Assembly (NCBI GenBank): GCA_934630495.1
Contig: CAKTVW010000002.1
Coordinates: forward strand, 31,431 to 95,430
DNA: 64,000 nt
Source of the DNA: an uncultured Oscillospiraceae bacterium
GTDB lineage: Bacteria > Bacillota > Clostridia > Oscillospirales > Oscillospiraceae
Reading direction: 5' to 3'
Below the pieces are notes generated by a model. That model was not told the origin of the DNA. It ran no database searches and worked only from the letters and a program-made list of their open reading frames with translations. The position numbers and the translations under genes were made by a program. Shown one piece after another: positions 16,780 to 25,239 of the stretch. Numbering within the stretch: position 1 is the first letter of the stretch; every line of letters begins with the position of its first letter.

Positions 16780-16824
16780 TGAGGAAAAGCACTTTTTCGC
16801 AGGCTTGTTTTCGTGTGCCGCGCC

Positions 16825-17568
16825 TTATATGCGCACCTGCTCCCCGACTTCGCCGCCCTCGACGGTCAGGTCGCCGGAATACTCAACGCGGCCGATCCGG
16901 CAGTTTCGGCCGATGCGGACGTTCTTGCCGCGTACGACCTCGGCCTGCGTGCATTCCAGGTCGACGGTGTCGCCCTCAATGCTCTTTACGCGCAGGACGC
17001 GCTCGCCGAAGCTGAAGCCGTGCGAAATGCGTCGGACGGTGATCGTGCCGCAGCCGATATCGCCGACCTCGTTGCTGCCGCCGACTTCGATCTCGATCTT
17101 TTCGGCGTTCAGAAGGCCGCTGATCTCCAGCTTGCCGCTTGCGGTGAAGCTTTCGGCCTCGACCTCCTGCGCCGTCAGCTTGCCCGAGACGCGCAGCTCG
17201 CCGCCGTGGAGCGTTCCGCCGACGGAGCAGGCGCCGGAGATGCTGCCGCTGCCGACATGGAGACTGCCGCCGAGCGCGGTGCTGCCGGAGCAGCGGAAAT
17301 TCCCGACGCAGTGCAGATTGCCCTCGGCTTTCAGGCTTCCGCTGACTTTTGCGCGGTCGGTGCGGACGGAACCCTCAATCTTGAGCGCACCGCTGCTGTG
17401 CAGTTCTCCGGTGCAGACCAGACTGCCGGCAAGCTTCAACGCGCCGCTGTTTTGCAGAGCTTGGCAGGCGGCGTCACCTTGAATTTTCAGGCTCCCGCTG
17501 CAATGGATCTCTTCGTATTCTCCGCCGGACGCGGTGTTCGCGCCGGAGCAATGGATGCTTTGACTCAT
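16825..17568 (-). CDS. bactofilin-like polymer-forming protein
   Basis: A 247-residue protein made mostly of a regular beta pattern with repeats of the form SGxLKxxGxxxC/S, as in the right-handed beta-helix of bactofilins (for example SGSLKIQGDAACQ, SGALKIEGSVRTD, SGSLKAEGNLHC). It is rich in Gly, Ser and Cys. It has no signal peptide, so it probably polymerises in the cytoplasm or at the membrane. Its start overlaps the YhbD-like regulator by four bases (ATGA). The same pairing, yhbD followed by bactofilin genes, is known from Bacillus, which supports the call. Confidence 0.85.
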   Translation of the reverse strand: MSQSIHCSGANTASGGEYEEIHCSGSLKIQGDAACQALQNSGALKLAGSLVCTGELHSSGALKIEGSVRTDRAKVSGSLKAEGNLHCVGNFRCSGSTALGGSLHVGSGSISGACSVGGTLHGGELRVSGKLTAQEVEAESFTASGKLEISGLLNAEKIEIEVGGSNEVGDIGCGTITVRRISHGFSFGERVLRVKSIEGDTVDLECTQAEVVRGKNVRIGRNCRIGRVEYSGDLTVEGGEVGEQVRI

Positions 17569-17963
17569 TCTTCCTCAAATCCTTTCAGTAATTTATCAAG
17601 AAATTCGATCCTTTCATTTTCCCGAACGATCTCGATCTTTTTCAGCTCGTCGAGCGGGAAACGGTAGCTTTTGTAATACAGCTCCAGATGCAGAAACGGC
17701 CGCTGCTTTTCCTGATTCGCGGGCGGATTCAGCTCCTGCGCCAGCTTGTCAAGCGAGACGGCATCCTTGCGCGAGAGGATCAGCTCCATTCTGGGGCAGA
17801 TCTGCGCGCGATAGAAAAATGTCTCCTGCCCGCTGGGCGTCGAGCGGCGCAGGAACCAATCCTCCGGAATCAGCCCCATCCGCTTCCAGCGGTACAGAGC
17901 GCCGTAGGAAATGCCGTAGCGCTCCAAAAGCTCCCGTTTGGAGATCAATGCTTCGTCCTCCAT
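17565..17963 (-). CDS. YhbD-like (DUF4004) MerR-type regulator
   Basis: A 132-residue protein with a MerR-like winged helix at residues 5-45 (LISKRELLERYGISYGALYRWKRMGLIP) and a C-terminal charged helical part (ELKKIEIVRENERIEFLDKLL). ATG 17963 behind GGAGGAAAAGC is preferred to an upstream ATG at 18002 that has no good ribosome site. In Bacillus the homologue yhbD heads the bactofilin operon. Two matching palindromes lie in its own promoter (18022-18071), so it probably represses itself and the bactofilin gene. Confidence 0.82.
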   Translation of the reverse strand: MEDEALISKRELLERYGISYGALYRWKRMGLIPEDWFLRRSTPSGQETFFYRAQICPRMELILSRKDAVSLDKLAQELNPPANQEKQRPFLHLELYYKSYRFPLDELKKIEIVRENERIEFLDKLLKGFEEE

Positions 17964-18021
17964 GCTTTTCCTCCTTCCCGATTTGTCCGGAGTGCCGCAC
18001 AATGCGAAGCCTCGGACGACT

Positions 18022-18071
18022 GCGTAACAATGTTACGCCAGCATAATAGCATAACATTGTTACGCTGTCAA
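18022..18071 (-). promoter_or_regulatory. yhbD promoter with two operator palindromes
   Basis: On the minus strand TTGACA (18071-18066) and TATTAT (18048-18043) are separated by exactly 17 bases, and those 17 bases are the palindrome GCGTAACAATGTTATGC. A second copy, GCGTAACATTGTTACGC, lies at 18038-18022, downstream of the -10. One operator filling the spacer and one over the early transcript is a classic repressor layout; YhbD is the obvious candidate. Confidence 0.8.
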
Positions 18072-18084
18072 CCCCCTTCTGCAA

Positions 18085-18121
18085 AAAAATCCCCGCCGTA
18101 CAAAATACGGCAGGGATTTTT
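18085..18121. terminator. bidirectional terminator between fadR-like gene and yhbD promoter
   Basis: AAAAATCCC(C)GCCGTA pairs with TACGGC(A)GGGATTTTT around CAAAA, with one internal mismatch. It ends the FadR-type gene on the minus strand. Confidence 0.85.
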
Positions 18122-18128
18122 GCGTCGG

Positions 18129-18887
18129 TCAGGTGAACATCATACGCAGAAGAACGGTATAAATGTCCTTGATATGGTTGCGCATGGCCTGCTTTGCGCG
18201 TTTTTGGTCGTGCGTGCGGATGGCATCAAGAATCTGCTCGTGGTATTCAATGGAATTTGCAATGGTGGTTTGCGGATCGATGGTGTAACCGGAATAACTG
18301 CTTCGCTCCAGCTCGTTCGTCACCGCGACCAACGTGTTTTTCAGCAGGGAATTGTTTGATGCCATGGCGATCGTAAAATGAAACTGGATATCAAGCTGGG
18401 ACAGCTCGGCGGCGTCAGTTGTGCCGATCTCCTTCATGCGTGCGATGATATTCTCCAGCTCACGGATTGTGGAGTCGTCGGCAAATTTTGCTGCGAGGTA
18501 GGCGGTCTGCGATTCGAGCATGATGCGATATTCCATGATCTCGTCCAGCGCGGAATTGCGGAACAGATAGCGAAGCGGCACGGAAGCCACGATCCGCCGC
18601 ATGGAATTGACGGTGGTGCCGGATTTGCTGCGGCTGATAAAGCCCATGGCCGCCAGCGCGGTGTACGCCTCGCGGAGCGCGCTGCGGCCGATGCCGAGCT
18701 GTCGGCACATGTCGTTCTCGTTCGGGAAGGTATACCCCGGTTTCAGTGTTTCATCCATGATCATGTCGATCAGCTTGTCGAGCAGTGCGTTGGTGATGCT
18801 CTTTTTTGTGACCTCGCCGAGATTGCTGTACAGCGCGGAGGTCATCTGATCGTTCAAGCCCTGCGCCAGTAATGAAGTACCGCTCAT
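18129..18887 (-). CDS. GntR/FadR-family transcriptional repressor
   Basis: A 252-residue regulator with a GntR winged helix at about residues 28-98 (PNENDMCRQLGIGRSALREAYTALAAMGF) and an FCD ligand-binding domain at 125-245. The FCD metal site is intact: QLDIQFHF supplies Asp and His, YHEQILDAIRTH the next His, and AMRNHIKD the last. Such domains bind carboxylate ligands such as sugar acids or keto acids. It is divergent from the catabolic operon at 19251, and two TTGTCTGACAA operators lie between them, so it very likely controls that operon by sensing its substrate or an intermediate. ATG 18887 has GGGAGAGGTG upstream. Confidence 0.9.
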   Translation of the reverse strand: MSGTSLLAQGLNDQMTSALYSNLGEVTKKSITNALLDKLIDMIMDETLKPGYTFPNENDMCRQLGIGRSALREAYTALAAMGFISRSKSGTTVNSMRRIVASVPLRYLFRNSALDEIMEYRIMLESQTAYLAAKFADDSTIRELENIIARMKEIGTTDAAELSQLDIQFHFTIAMASNNSLLKNTLVAVTNELERSSYSGYTIDPQTTIANSIEYHEQILDAIRTHDQKRAKQAMRNHIKDIYTVLLRMMFT

Positions 18888-18913
18888 ATTTTCACCTCTC
18901 CCTTTACCGATAT

Positions 18914-18941
18914 AGTATACCATAAATTTGTAAAAGGTCAA
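18914..18941 (-). promoter_or_regulatory. promoter of the fadR-like gene
   Basis: Minus-strand TTGACC (18941-18936), a 16-base spacer and TATACT (18919-18914), 27 bases before the start. Confidence 0.75.
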
Positions 18942-19047
18942 GTAATACGGACAATGTTATGCAAAAATTCGGCGCCGGGCGTGCTGACCTTTCGGCAGGC
19001 GCGGGACGAACTGGGCGGAAAAACGCGTCGATTTGTGCGGAGAATGT

Positions 19048-19071
19048 ATGTTGTCTGACAACAGACAACAT
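19048..19071. promoter_or_regulatory. operator 1 (TTGTCTGACAA type) of the catabolic operon
   Basis: A TGTTGTCTGACAACA palindrome that extends into the larger inverted repeat ATGTTGTCTG...CAGACAACAT with a 4-base spacer. The core is the usual GntR/FadR form TTGTCNGACAA. It lies upstream of a candidate -10 for the operon (TAATAT, 19162-19167; the -35 is poor). Confidence 0.8.
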
Positions 19072-19209
19072 AGAAATCAACACCACGCATTGGTAAAAGT
19101 GAACAAGAAAAATTTGCAGAATTTGTGCAATATTCGGATAGATTTCGCGAAAAATCTGTGGTAATATGTTTATGCAAGCCAAGGACAGCAGATAATGACA
19201 CGCGGTTGT

Positions 19210-19226
19210 ATGTTGTCTGACAACAT
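19210..19226. promoter_or_regulatory. operator 2 (TTGTCTGACAA type) of the catabolic operon
   Basis: A second palindrome ATGTTGTCTGACAACAT, sharing 15 identical central bases with operator 1 and located 24 bases before the first start codon. Binding here would block transcription just downstream of the start. The rest of the 18888-19250 gap is AT-rich and shows no other feature. Confidence 0.8.
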
Positions 19227-19250
19227 GAATCAAAGTAAAGGGAGATGCTT

Positions 19251-20309
19251 ATGAAGAAATCCGATGGACGAGGGATCCTCTGGGGAGGATACCTGAACAA
19301 CGACCACCCCATCACGAAAGAGGTCTGGCTGAAGGAGGCATTTCCGGAATGGGGGTCTTTTCTGAATCGCCGGATCGAGAATTACGAGGTCCCCGAGGGA
19401 CAAGTGAGTCTTTGGTGGTGCGGCGGTCCGTCTTGGGTGCTGAAGACCGATGCGGGCGGCATCTTCCTGATCGACCAGAACTGCGCGCCGTCGCACTATA
19501 CCACCTATGATTACTGCGGCGTCTGCCGTCAGGCGGGTGCGGACAGCATCAACTGGCTGCGCCTGAATCCGCAGGTTATTGACCCGTGGGAATTTAAGAA
19601 AATCGACGGTGTGTTCTGCACACACACGCACGCCGATCACTGCGATATCTTCACCGTGAACGCCGCGCTGCAGACCTCTGAGGCAAAGTTCTATGCACCG
19701 CCTGTTACGGCCGAGCGGCTGCGCAGTTTTCATGTACCCGACGACCGGTTGTGCGTGGCGCGTGTCGGCGATGTGTTCGAGGTTCCCGGTGCAAGAGTAC
19801 ACATTCTCATGTGCTACGACCAGACGGCCATTCGCACCGGCGGCGGAAAGGAGTTGCTGCCCTTCGAGGAGTGCTGCTGCTCGTTCCTGTTCGAAACCTC
19901 GGCGGGCAATATCATGTTCCTCGGCGACACGTGGTATCATGACGGCTATGTCAAGGTCGGCAAGGAATACGATATCGATGTTGCAATTTTCGACATGGGC
20001 TTCAACGCACCCGGCGCCACGGACAAAATGACACCCTATGATGCCGCGCGGCTTGGACAGACGCTCAGAGCCAAGGTGCTGATCCCCGACCACTATGACA
20101 ACTGGGTCAACTGTGCAGGCGACCCCGACCTTATCATCAATCAATTCGAGCGCATCGTCGCGGAAAACACGCCGGAGATCAAGACGGTCATTATGCGCTG
20201 CGCGGGCCGCTTCGATTTCCCGAAGGACCGGGATATCAAACGTTACCGCTACCCGGACGGAAGCGAAAACTACGATGTGAGCAAATCGGTTTACGGAAAC
20301 AAAGATTAA
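19251..20309 (+). CDS. UlaG-like metallo-beta-lactamase-fold lactonase
   Basis: A 352-residue metal-dependent hydrolase closely resembling UlaG, the L-ascorbate-6-phosphate lactonase. It shares the opening ITKEVWLKEAFPEWGSFLN...VSLWWCG, the metal motif THTHADHCD (H125, H127, D129, H130), LGDTWYH, GATDKMT and a final KRYRYPDG. UlaG opens a phosphorylated sugar lactone; here there is no PTS, so the natural substrate is probably a different lactone. It is the first gene of the operon under the FadR-type repressor. ATG 19251 is preferred over ATG 19245, which is too close to the AAGGGAG ribosome site. Confidence 0.85.
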   Translation: MKKSDGRGILWGGYLNNDHPITKEVWLKEAFPEWGSFLNRRIENYEVPEGQVSLWWCGGPSWVLKTDAGGIFLIDQNCAPSHYTTYDYCGVCRQAGADSINWLRLNPQVIDPWEFKKIDGVFCTHTHADHCDIFTVNAALQTSEAKFYAPPVTAERLRSFHVPDDRLCVARVGDVFEVPGARVHILMCYDQTAIRTGGGKELLPFEECCCSFLFETSAGNIMFLGDTWYHDGYVKVGKEYDIDVAIFDMGFNAPGATDKMTPYDAARLGQTLRAKVLIPDHYDNWVNCAGDPDLIINQFERIVAENTPEIKTVIMRCAGRFDFPKDRDIKRYRYPDGSENYDVSKSVYGNKD

Positions 20310-20321
20310 GGAGGAAAACAA

Positions 20322-21263
20322 ATGGCAAAACAGAGAAAGGTGATCGTCACGGCGGCCGTGACCGGAGGAATCCACACGCCGACAATGACTCCCTATCTGC
20401 CCAAGGGGCCGGATGAAGTCGCGCGGGACGCCATCGACGCGGCAAATGCGGGCGCTTCGATCGTGCATATTCATGCGCGCAGAGACGTGACGGGTCAGCC
20501 GACGGCGGATTTTGACAGCTTCGAGCAGATCCTGACGAAGGTCAAGAAGGCGAGCAACGTCGTTATCGGCATTACCACCGGCGGTGCACAGGGAATGACG
20601 GTAGAAGAGCGCTTCGCGGTGATCGATCGTTTCAAACCGGAAATGGCCTCGGCAAACGGCGGCTCCATCAATTTCTGCCTCTCCAAGCTTGCCGACGGTC
20701 CGGGAATGGACGCGCCGAAGTTCGACTGGGAGGTGCCGTTCCTGAAGGGAACCTACGATAACGTGTTTAAAAACACCTTCAAGGATATGGAATACTGTAT
20801 CCGCACAATGAATCGCAACAATACCTTCCCGGAGTTTGAGATCTTTGACTACGGCCAGATCGCGAACCTTGCGCACTTCAAGAAGATGGGCATTCTGCCG
20901 AAGCAGATCTATTTGCAGTTCATCATGGGCGTTATGGGCGGTATGCCGATGGGCTTGGACGGTCTGCTGTTCGTTATCGATCAGGCCAAGAAAACACTGG
21001 GCAACGACATCATGTATTCCATGGTGGCGGGCGGCCGCCGGATGTTCCGCTATGAGACTGTCTGCGCCGTGACGGGCGGCAACGTTCGCGTCGGCATGGA
21101 GGACGGCATTTACATCAAGCCGAACGGCGAGCTGGCGGTCAGCAATGCCGCACAGGTCGAGAAGATCATCAAGATCCTGAAGGAGCTGGACTATGAGATC
21201 GCGACGCCCGACGAGGTGCGCGAGACGTTCGGCCTGAAGGGCGGCGACAAGGTGGATTTCTGA
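20322..21263 (+). CDS. BKACE family (DUF849) beta-keto acid cleavage enzyme
   Basis: A 313-residue TIM-barrel enzyme of the family that reacts a beta-keto acid with acetyl-CoA to give acetoacetate and a new acyl-CoA; the founding member is 3-keto-5-aminohexanoate cleavage enzyme (Kce). VHIHARR provides the zinc histidines H49 and H51, and the start VIVTAAVTGG and GNVRVGMEDGIY near the C-terminus are hallmarks. Its beta-keto substrate cannot be read from sequence. It is separated by 12 bases from the lactonase and followed by transporter genes, which suggests an acid-sugar-derived substrate rather than lysine fermentation; no kamA, kdd or kal genes are present. Confidence 0.9.
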   Translation: MAKQRKVIVTAAVTGGIHTPTMTPYLPKGPDEVARDAIDAANAGASIVHIHARRDVTGQPTADFDSFEQILTKVKKASNVVIGITTGGAQGMTVEERFAVIDRFKPEMASANGGSINFCLSKLADGPGMDAPKFDWEVPFLKGTYDNVFKNTFKDMEYCIRTMNRNNTFPEFEIFDYGQIANLAHFKKMGILPKQIYLQFIMGVMGGMPMGLDGLLFVIDQAKKTLGNDIMYSMVAGGRRMFRYETVCAVTGGNVRVGMEDGIYIKPNGELAVSNAAQVEKIIKILKELDYEIATPDEVRETFGLKGGDKVDF

Positions 21264-21369
21264 TCGGCTGCTTTTACCCGCGTACCCTGCACGGCATATT
21301 CCCCTTGAAAACGGTATCCCGGGCGGAACGCCGCCTTGAATACAGAATAAGACAAAATAGGAGGAAATT

Positions 21370-22467
21370 ATGAAAAAGCTAGTATCACTTCTGCTGATCC
21401 TCGCAGTGACGGTCTGCCTGTTTGCGGGCTGTCAGAAGACCGACGGGAAGGACGGGGAGGACCTTTCCGAAAAGCTGAATACCACGCTGTATGTCGGCTG
21501 CTCCGTGCGTTTCTTCTCCAACCCCTATATGGTCACGATCAACGACGGTTGTGAGCTGTTCTGCAAGTACCTTGACTCGATCGGTCAGAAATACGAGTAT
21601 GAGGCCATGCTGAACGAAGGCTCCAGCGATACGCAGATCAACCAAATCAGTGCCTTCCTCGCAAAGTCCGGCGGCAATGCAATCCTTTTCTGCGATCCCA
21701 ACGAGGCTGCCATCTGCGGAACCATTGCCGAAATGGTTTCGGATGCCGGCGCCTATATGTGTACCACATGGAACAAGCCCGATGACATTAATGTTTGGGA
21801 CTACGACGGCTGGGTTGCGCACCACTCTCCCGATGATGTCGATATGGGCTATCAGATTGCCATGGAGATGTTCTCGCAGTTCGATACGCCCTATCAGGGC
21901 AAGATTGTCTGTATACAGGGCCTCCTCGGCAACACTACGGCGGTCAACCGCCGCGCCGGTCTGCAAAAGGCGCTTGATGAGTGCCCGGGCGTGGAGCTCG
22001 TTGCTGACGAGACTGCCAACTGGAGCGCCGATACTGCGCTGGAGGTCATGGAAACATGGCTGGCTGTCCACACCGATATTGACGGCGTGTGGTGTGCAAA
22101 TGACAATATGGCAATGGGCGCGATCAAGGCGCTGGAGGCCAAGGGCCTTGCCGGAACGGTAAAGGTCTGCGGCATCAACGCGATCGAAAGCGCGCTGGAC
22201 TATATTGAAAACGGCTATATGACCTGCACGGCAGACTGCCAGGGCTGGCAGCAGGGCGGCTATACGCTCGCAATCTGCTATGACGCATGGCTGGGCAAGA
22301 TCGACGTTCCTACGCTTGACCACAAGTACCGCCTTTTCGGCACTGCCTGCACAATTGTCGATAAGGACAATGTTGAGAAGTTCCGTCAGGAGTTCTATGT
22401 TGACGGCGTGAAGATGGACTTTGAAAATTATTGGGACGCATTCCGTCTCGGTGATTATCCCGTTTGA
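21370..22467 (+). CDS. sugar ABC transporter substrate-binding lipoprotein (CUT2/RbsB type)
   Basis: A 365-residue lipoprotein with signal peptide MKKLVSLLLILAVTVCLFAGC and lipidation at C21. The mature part has the periplasmic-binding-protein type I fold of RbsB-like proteins (VGCSVRFFSNPYMVTINDG, repeated domains, GVWCANDNMAMGAIKALEAKG, GWQQGGYTLA near the end). It should capture a sugar, polyol or sugar acid outside the membrane and deliver it to the two permeases that follow. It is the first of four transporter genes, after a 106-base gap without obvious signals. Confidence 0.9.
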   Translation: MKKLVSLLLILAVTVCLFAGCQKTDGKDGEDLSEKLNTTLYVGCSVRFFSNPYMVTINDGCELFCKYLDSIGQKYEYEAMLNEGSSDTQINQISAFLAKSGGNAILFCDPNEAAICGTIAEMVSDAGAYMCTTWNKPDDINVWDYDGWVAHHSPDDVDMGYQIAMEMFSQFDTPYQGKIVCIQGLLGNTTAVNRRAGLQKALDECPGVELVADETANWSADTALEVMETWLAVHTDIDGVWCANDNMAMGAIKALEAKGLAGTVKVCGINAIESALDYIENGYMTCTADCQGWQQGGYTLAICYDAWLGKIDVPTLDHKYRLFGTACTIVDKDNVEKFRQEFYVDGVKMDFENYWDAFRLGDYPV

Positions 22468-22492
22468 TCCTCTCCGCACTCCTTCTTGGCAG

Positions 22493-22551
22493 CCGCCGCA
22501 GCTCCGAGGCGCACGGAATGAGCAGATACCGCGCGCCCCGGACTGCGGCGG
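22493..22551. repeat. inverted repeat between binding protein and permease
   Basis: CCGCCGCAG (22493-22501) and CTGCGGCGG (22543-22551) are exact complements within the 205-base gap after the binding-protein gene. A hairpin here could protect the binding-protein mRNA and raise its yield over the membrane parts, as in other transport operons; that role is inferred. Confidence 0.45.
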
Positions 22552-22672
22552 GAGCGCCGTGTTTCCGACGGAGTGGAGCGATGACAGACTCATGCGCAGC
22601 ACGATAAATCGTCCGCACTGATTTCTGCGAAGCACCTCGGAAAATCAACTCTACTATAAGGAGAAAACAGCA

Positions 22673-23689
22673 ATGTCATCGATTAAAGCAAACAGGTCGA
22701 TTGGCGAAGAATTTGTCATCAAAACGCAAAAAGAGCAAAAGAAAGCTTCAATGATCCAGTTTATGCCGGTAGTCGTATTGGCGTTTCTGCTGCTGATCTT
22801 CTCAGTGACCTGCCCAAAAAGCTTTCTGACGTTCTATAATCTGCGAACGATTCTGAATCAGCTTTCCATTACGCTGATCATTTCGGTCGGCATTACCTTT
22901 GTGATTCTGATCGGCTCCGTAGACCTTTCGGTTGACGGCGTTGTTGGGCTGGCAGGCTCGCTGGTGTCCGTGCTTGTCTTGAATAACAAATATGCGACGA
23001 ATCTCGGACTGCTGGGCGTGTTGATCAGCATACTTGCAGGCATCGCCTGCGGCTTTGTCTCCGGCCTGATCCACGCAAAGCTGAAAATCAGCTCCTTTAT
23101 GGTCACCTACGCCATGTGCGCGGTGGCAAGAGGATTCGGCGTTATGTCATATGATGGGCTGTTCGCCAACATCACCGATCCGTTCCTTCTTTCGATTCCC
23201 GGCGCGAGCTTCCTCGGCATTCCGGCCATTACATGGATCGCCTTTGCGGTGCTGGGCATCGCGCTTCTCATTCAGAACAGAACCCCCTTCGGACGCCATA
23301 TGTATGCCGTCGGCACGAATGAGGCTGTCCCACGCATGACCGGTGTGAATGTCGACTGGGTCAAGATCCGCGCATTTATGTGGGCAGGAGGCTGCATGGC
23401 GCTTGCCGGCGTGCTCGCCGCGCTCCGATTGGGAAGCGGTATTGTGGACGTCGGCGACGGACAGTTTTTTCCGGCACAGGCGGCGGTCGTGATCGGCGGC
23501 ACCTCGCTGGCAGGCGGCAGAGGCGGCGTGCTCAATACGCTGGTCGGCTCACTGGTCATCACCGTTTTAAACGTCGGTCTGCTGCTTTTGGGCATTAACA
23601 CCTATATCCGTTCGGGCATTCAGGGCCTTATCATTGTTGCGGCGGTCGCCCTGACCGTGCTGCGCAGCAAGAGAACGATCTGTAAGTGA
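22673..23689 (+). CDS. sugar ABC transporter permease (RbsC type), first of two
   Basis: A 338-residue integral membrane protein with eight to ten hydrophobic segments and the RbsC/BPD_transp_2 signature: SVGITFVILIGSVDLSVDGVVGL near residue 80, and a cytoplasmic loop GTNEAVPRMTGVNVDWVKIRAFMWAGG that meets the ATPase. The N-terminal 30 residues are polar. It is paired with the second permease at 25240 as a likely heterodimer. ATG follows AAGGAGAAAACAGCA. Confidence 0.9.
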   Translation: MSSIKANRSIGEEFVIKTQKEQKKASMIQFMPVVVLAFLLLIFSVTCPKSFLTFYNLRTILNQLSITLIISVGITFVILIGSVDLSVDGVVGLAGSLVSVLVLNNKYATNLGLLGVLISILAGIACGFVSGLIHAKLKISSFMVTYAMCAVARGFGVMSYDGLFANITDPFLLSIPGASFLGIPAITWIAFAVLGIALLIQNRTPFGRHMYAVGTNEAVPRMTGVNVDWVKIRAFMWAGGCMALAGVLAALRLGSGIVDVGDGQFFPAQAAVVIGGTSLAGGRGGVLNTLVGSLVITVLNVGLLLLGINTYIRSGIQGLIIVAAVALTVLRSKRTICK

Positions 23690-23699
23690 GGAGCCGGCT

Positions 23700-25226
23700 A
23701 TGAATCAGGATATTTTATTTGAAGTTAAAAATATTTCTAAATTTTTTGGCGGGAATCCTGCGCTGAAGGGTGTCAGCATGACGATTCGGTGCGGCGAAAT
23801 CATCGGACTTGTCGGCGAAAACGGCGCCGGAAAAAGCACGCTGCTGAAGATCATCATGGGCGTTCAGCCGCCGAGCGGCGGCGAAATGCGGCTCTGCGGA
23901 AAGGAATACGCGCCCAAAACGCCGCGCGAGGCAAATGACTGCGGCGTCAGCATGGTGTTTCAGGAGCAGTCGCTGATTACCAATCTGACCGTCGGACAGA
24001 ACATTTTCTTCGGAGATGAGCGTCGTTTTGCCGTTTGCGGTTTCATCAACTATCGAAAAATGTACGAGCAGGCGAAAAAGTGCCTTGCCGATGTCGGATT
24101 GGAGAGTGTCAAGCCGGAAAAATATGTCCGCGACCTGAACTTTGCAACGCGGCAGCTCGTAGAGATCGGCCGCGCGGTCAACAAGGCGCATTCCTCCGGC
24201 GCGGAGCACGCTTTGATATTGCTCGACGAGCCGACCTCGGTCTTGAACGAGACGGAAGTCAAGCTGCTCTATGAGCAGGTCAGAAGGCTGGCAAAGCTGG
24301 GACATTCCGTTATCTTTGTTTCGCATCGCCTCGACGAGGTGCTTGAGCTGACCGATCGGATCTATGTCTTTCGTGATGCGGAAAACGCGGGCGATTTCAT
24401 CACCGCGGACTGCACGGAGCTGATGCTCTATGAGGCCATGGTCGGCAAGGCGTCGACCAACGAGTACTACGGTCTGGACCGCCAGCGCGAACCGGATGCG
24501 GAGGTCGTGCTGGAGACCGAGAAGCTGCACCTGTTCGGCCAATTCAAGGATGTGTCCTTTCAGCTGCACCGCGGCGAGATCCTGGGCTTTTGCGGCGTGG
24601 TCGGTTCCGGCAAGGAGGAGCTGTGCTATGTTCTCAGCGGTGACGAGCTGCCCACGGACGGCAGACTGAAGATTCGGGGAAAAACCGCACATTATTCCAG
24701 CCCCGCCGACGCACTTCAAAACGGACTGACCATGATCCCGCAGGAACGTAACGCCGAGGGTGTTTTCGGTATTCTGGACATCACGGACAATATCGCCGCC
24801 TCGAGTCTGAAAAAGAACGCGCATTTTATTTTCCTGTCCGGCCGTAAAATGGTCGCGCAGGCAAAGGAATGGATCGAGCGTCTGCGTATTCGCACGCCGA
24901 GCCACAAAACCGACGTCGTGAATCTGTCCGGCGGCAATGCGCAGAAGGTCGTTTTTGCCAAGATGCTTTCCAGTGAATGCGATATCATTTTGCTGAACCA
25001 CCCGACGCGCGGCGTGGATATCGGTGCAAAGGTCGAGATCTATGCGCTGATCCGGCAGATGGCGCTGGAAGGGAAGTCCGTCATTCTGCTCGGCGACACG
25101 CTCGACGAGTGCATCGGACTGAGCAACCGCGTGCTGGTCATGAAGGACGGGCTGGTTACCGGGGAATTTGACGCTCCGCCGGACAAGAAGCCGGGGCACC
25201 TCGAAATCCTGCAGTGTATGATGTAG
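23700..25226 (+). CDS. sugar ABC transporter ATPase with two nucleotide-binding domains (RbsA type)
   Basis: A 508-residue fused ATPase. The first domain has Walker A GENGAGKST (39-47), Walker B LLDEPTS with catalytic E177 and switch H209, but a degenerate signature (DLNFATRQ). The second has a weak Walker A (GVVGSGKEE), a canonical signature LSGGN (409-413) and a Walker B changed to LLNHPTRGVD, with N433 and H434 where Asp and Glu are expected. The composite site formed by domain 1 Walker motifs and domain 2 signature is therefore intact, and the other is probably inactive. It lies between the two permeases and powers import by both. Confidence 0.92.
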   Translation: MNQDILFEVKNISKFFGGNPALKGVSMTIRCGEIIGLVGENGAGKSTLLKIIMGVQPPSGGEMRLCGKEYAPKTPREANDCGVSMVFQEQSLITNLTVGQNIFFGDERRFAVCGFINYRKMYEQAKKCLADVGLESVKPEKYVRDLNFATRQLVEIGRAVNKAHSSGAEHALILLDEPTSVLNETEVKLLYEQVRRLAKLGHSVIFVSHRLDEVLELTDRIYVFRDAENAGDFITADCTELMLYEAMVGKASTNEYYGLDRQREPDAEVVLETEKLHLFGQFKDVSFQLHRGEILGFCGVVGSGKEELCYVLSGDELPTDGRLKIRGKTAHYSSPADALQNGLTMIPQERNAEGVFGILDITDNIAASSLKKNAHFIFLSGRKMVAQAKEWIERLRIRTPSHKTDVVNLSGGNAQKVVFAKMLSSECDIILLNHPTRGVDIGAKVEIYALIRQMALEGKSVILLGDTLDECIGLSNRVLVMKDGLVTGEFDAPPDKKPGHLEILQCMM

Positions 25227-25239
25227 GGAGGGACAGTCA

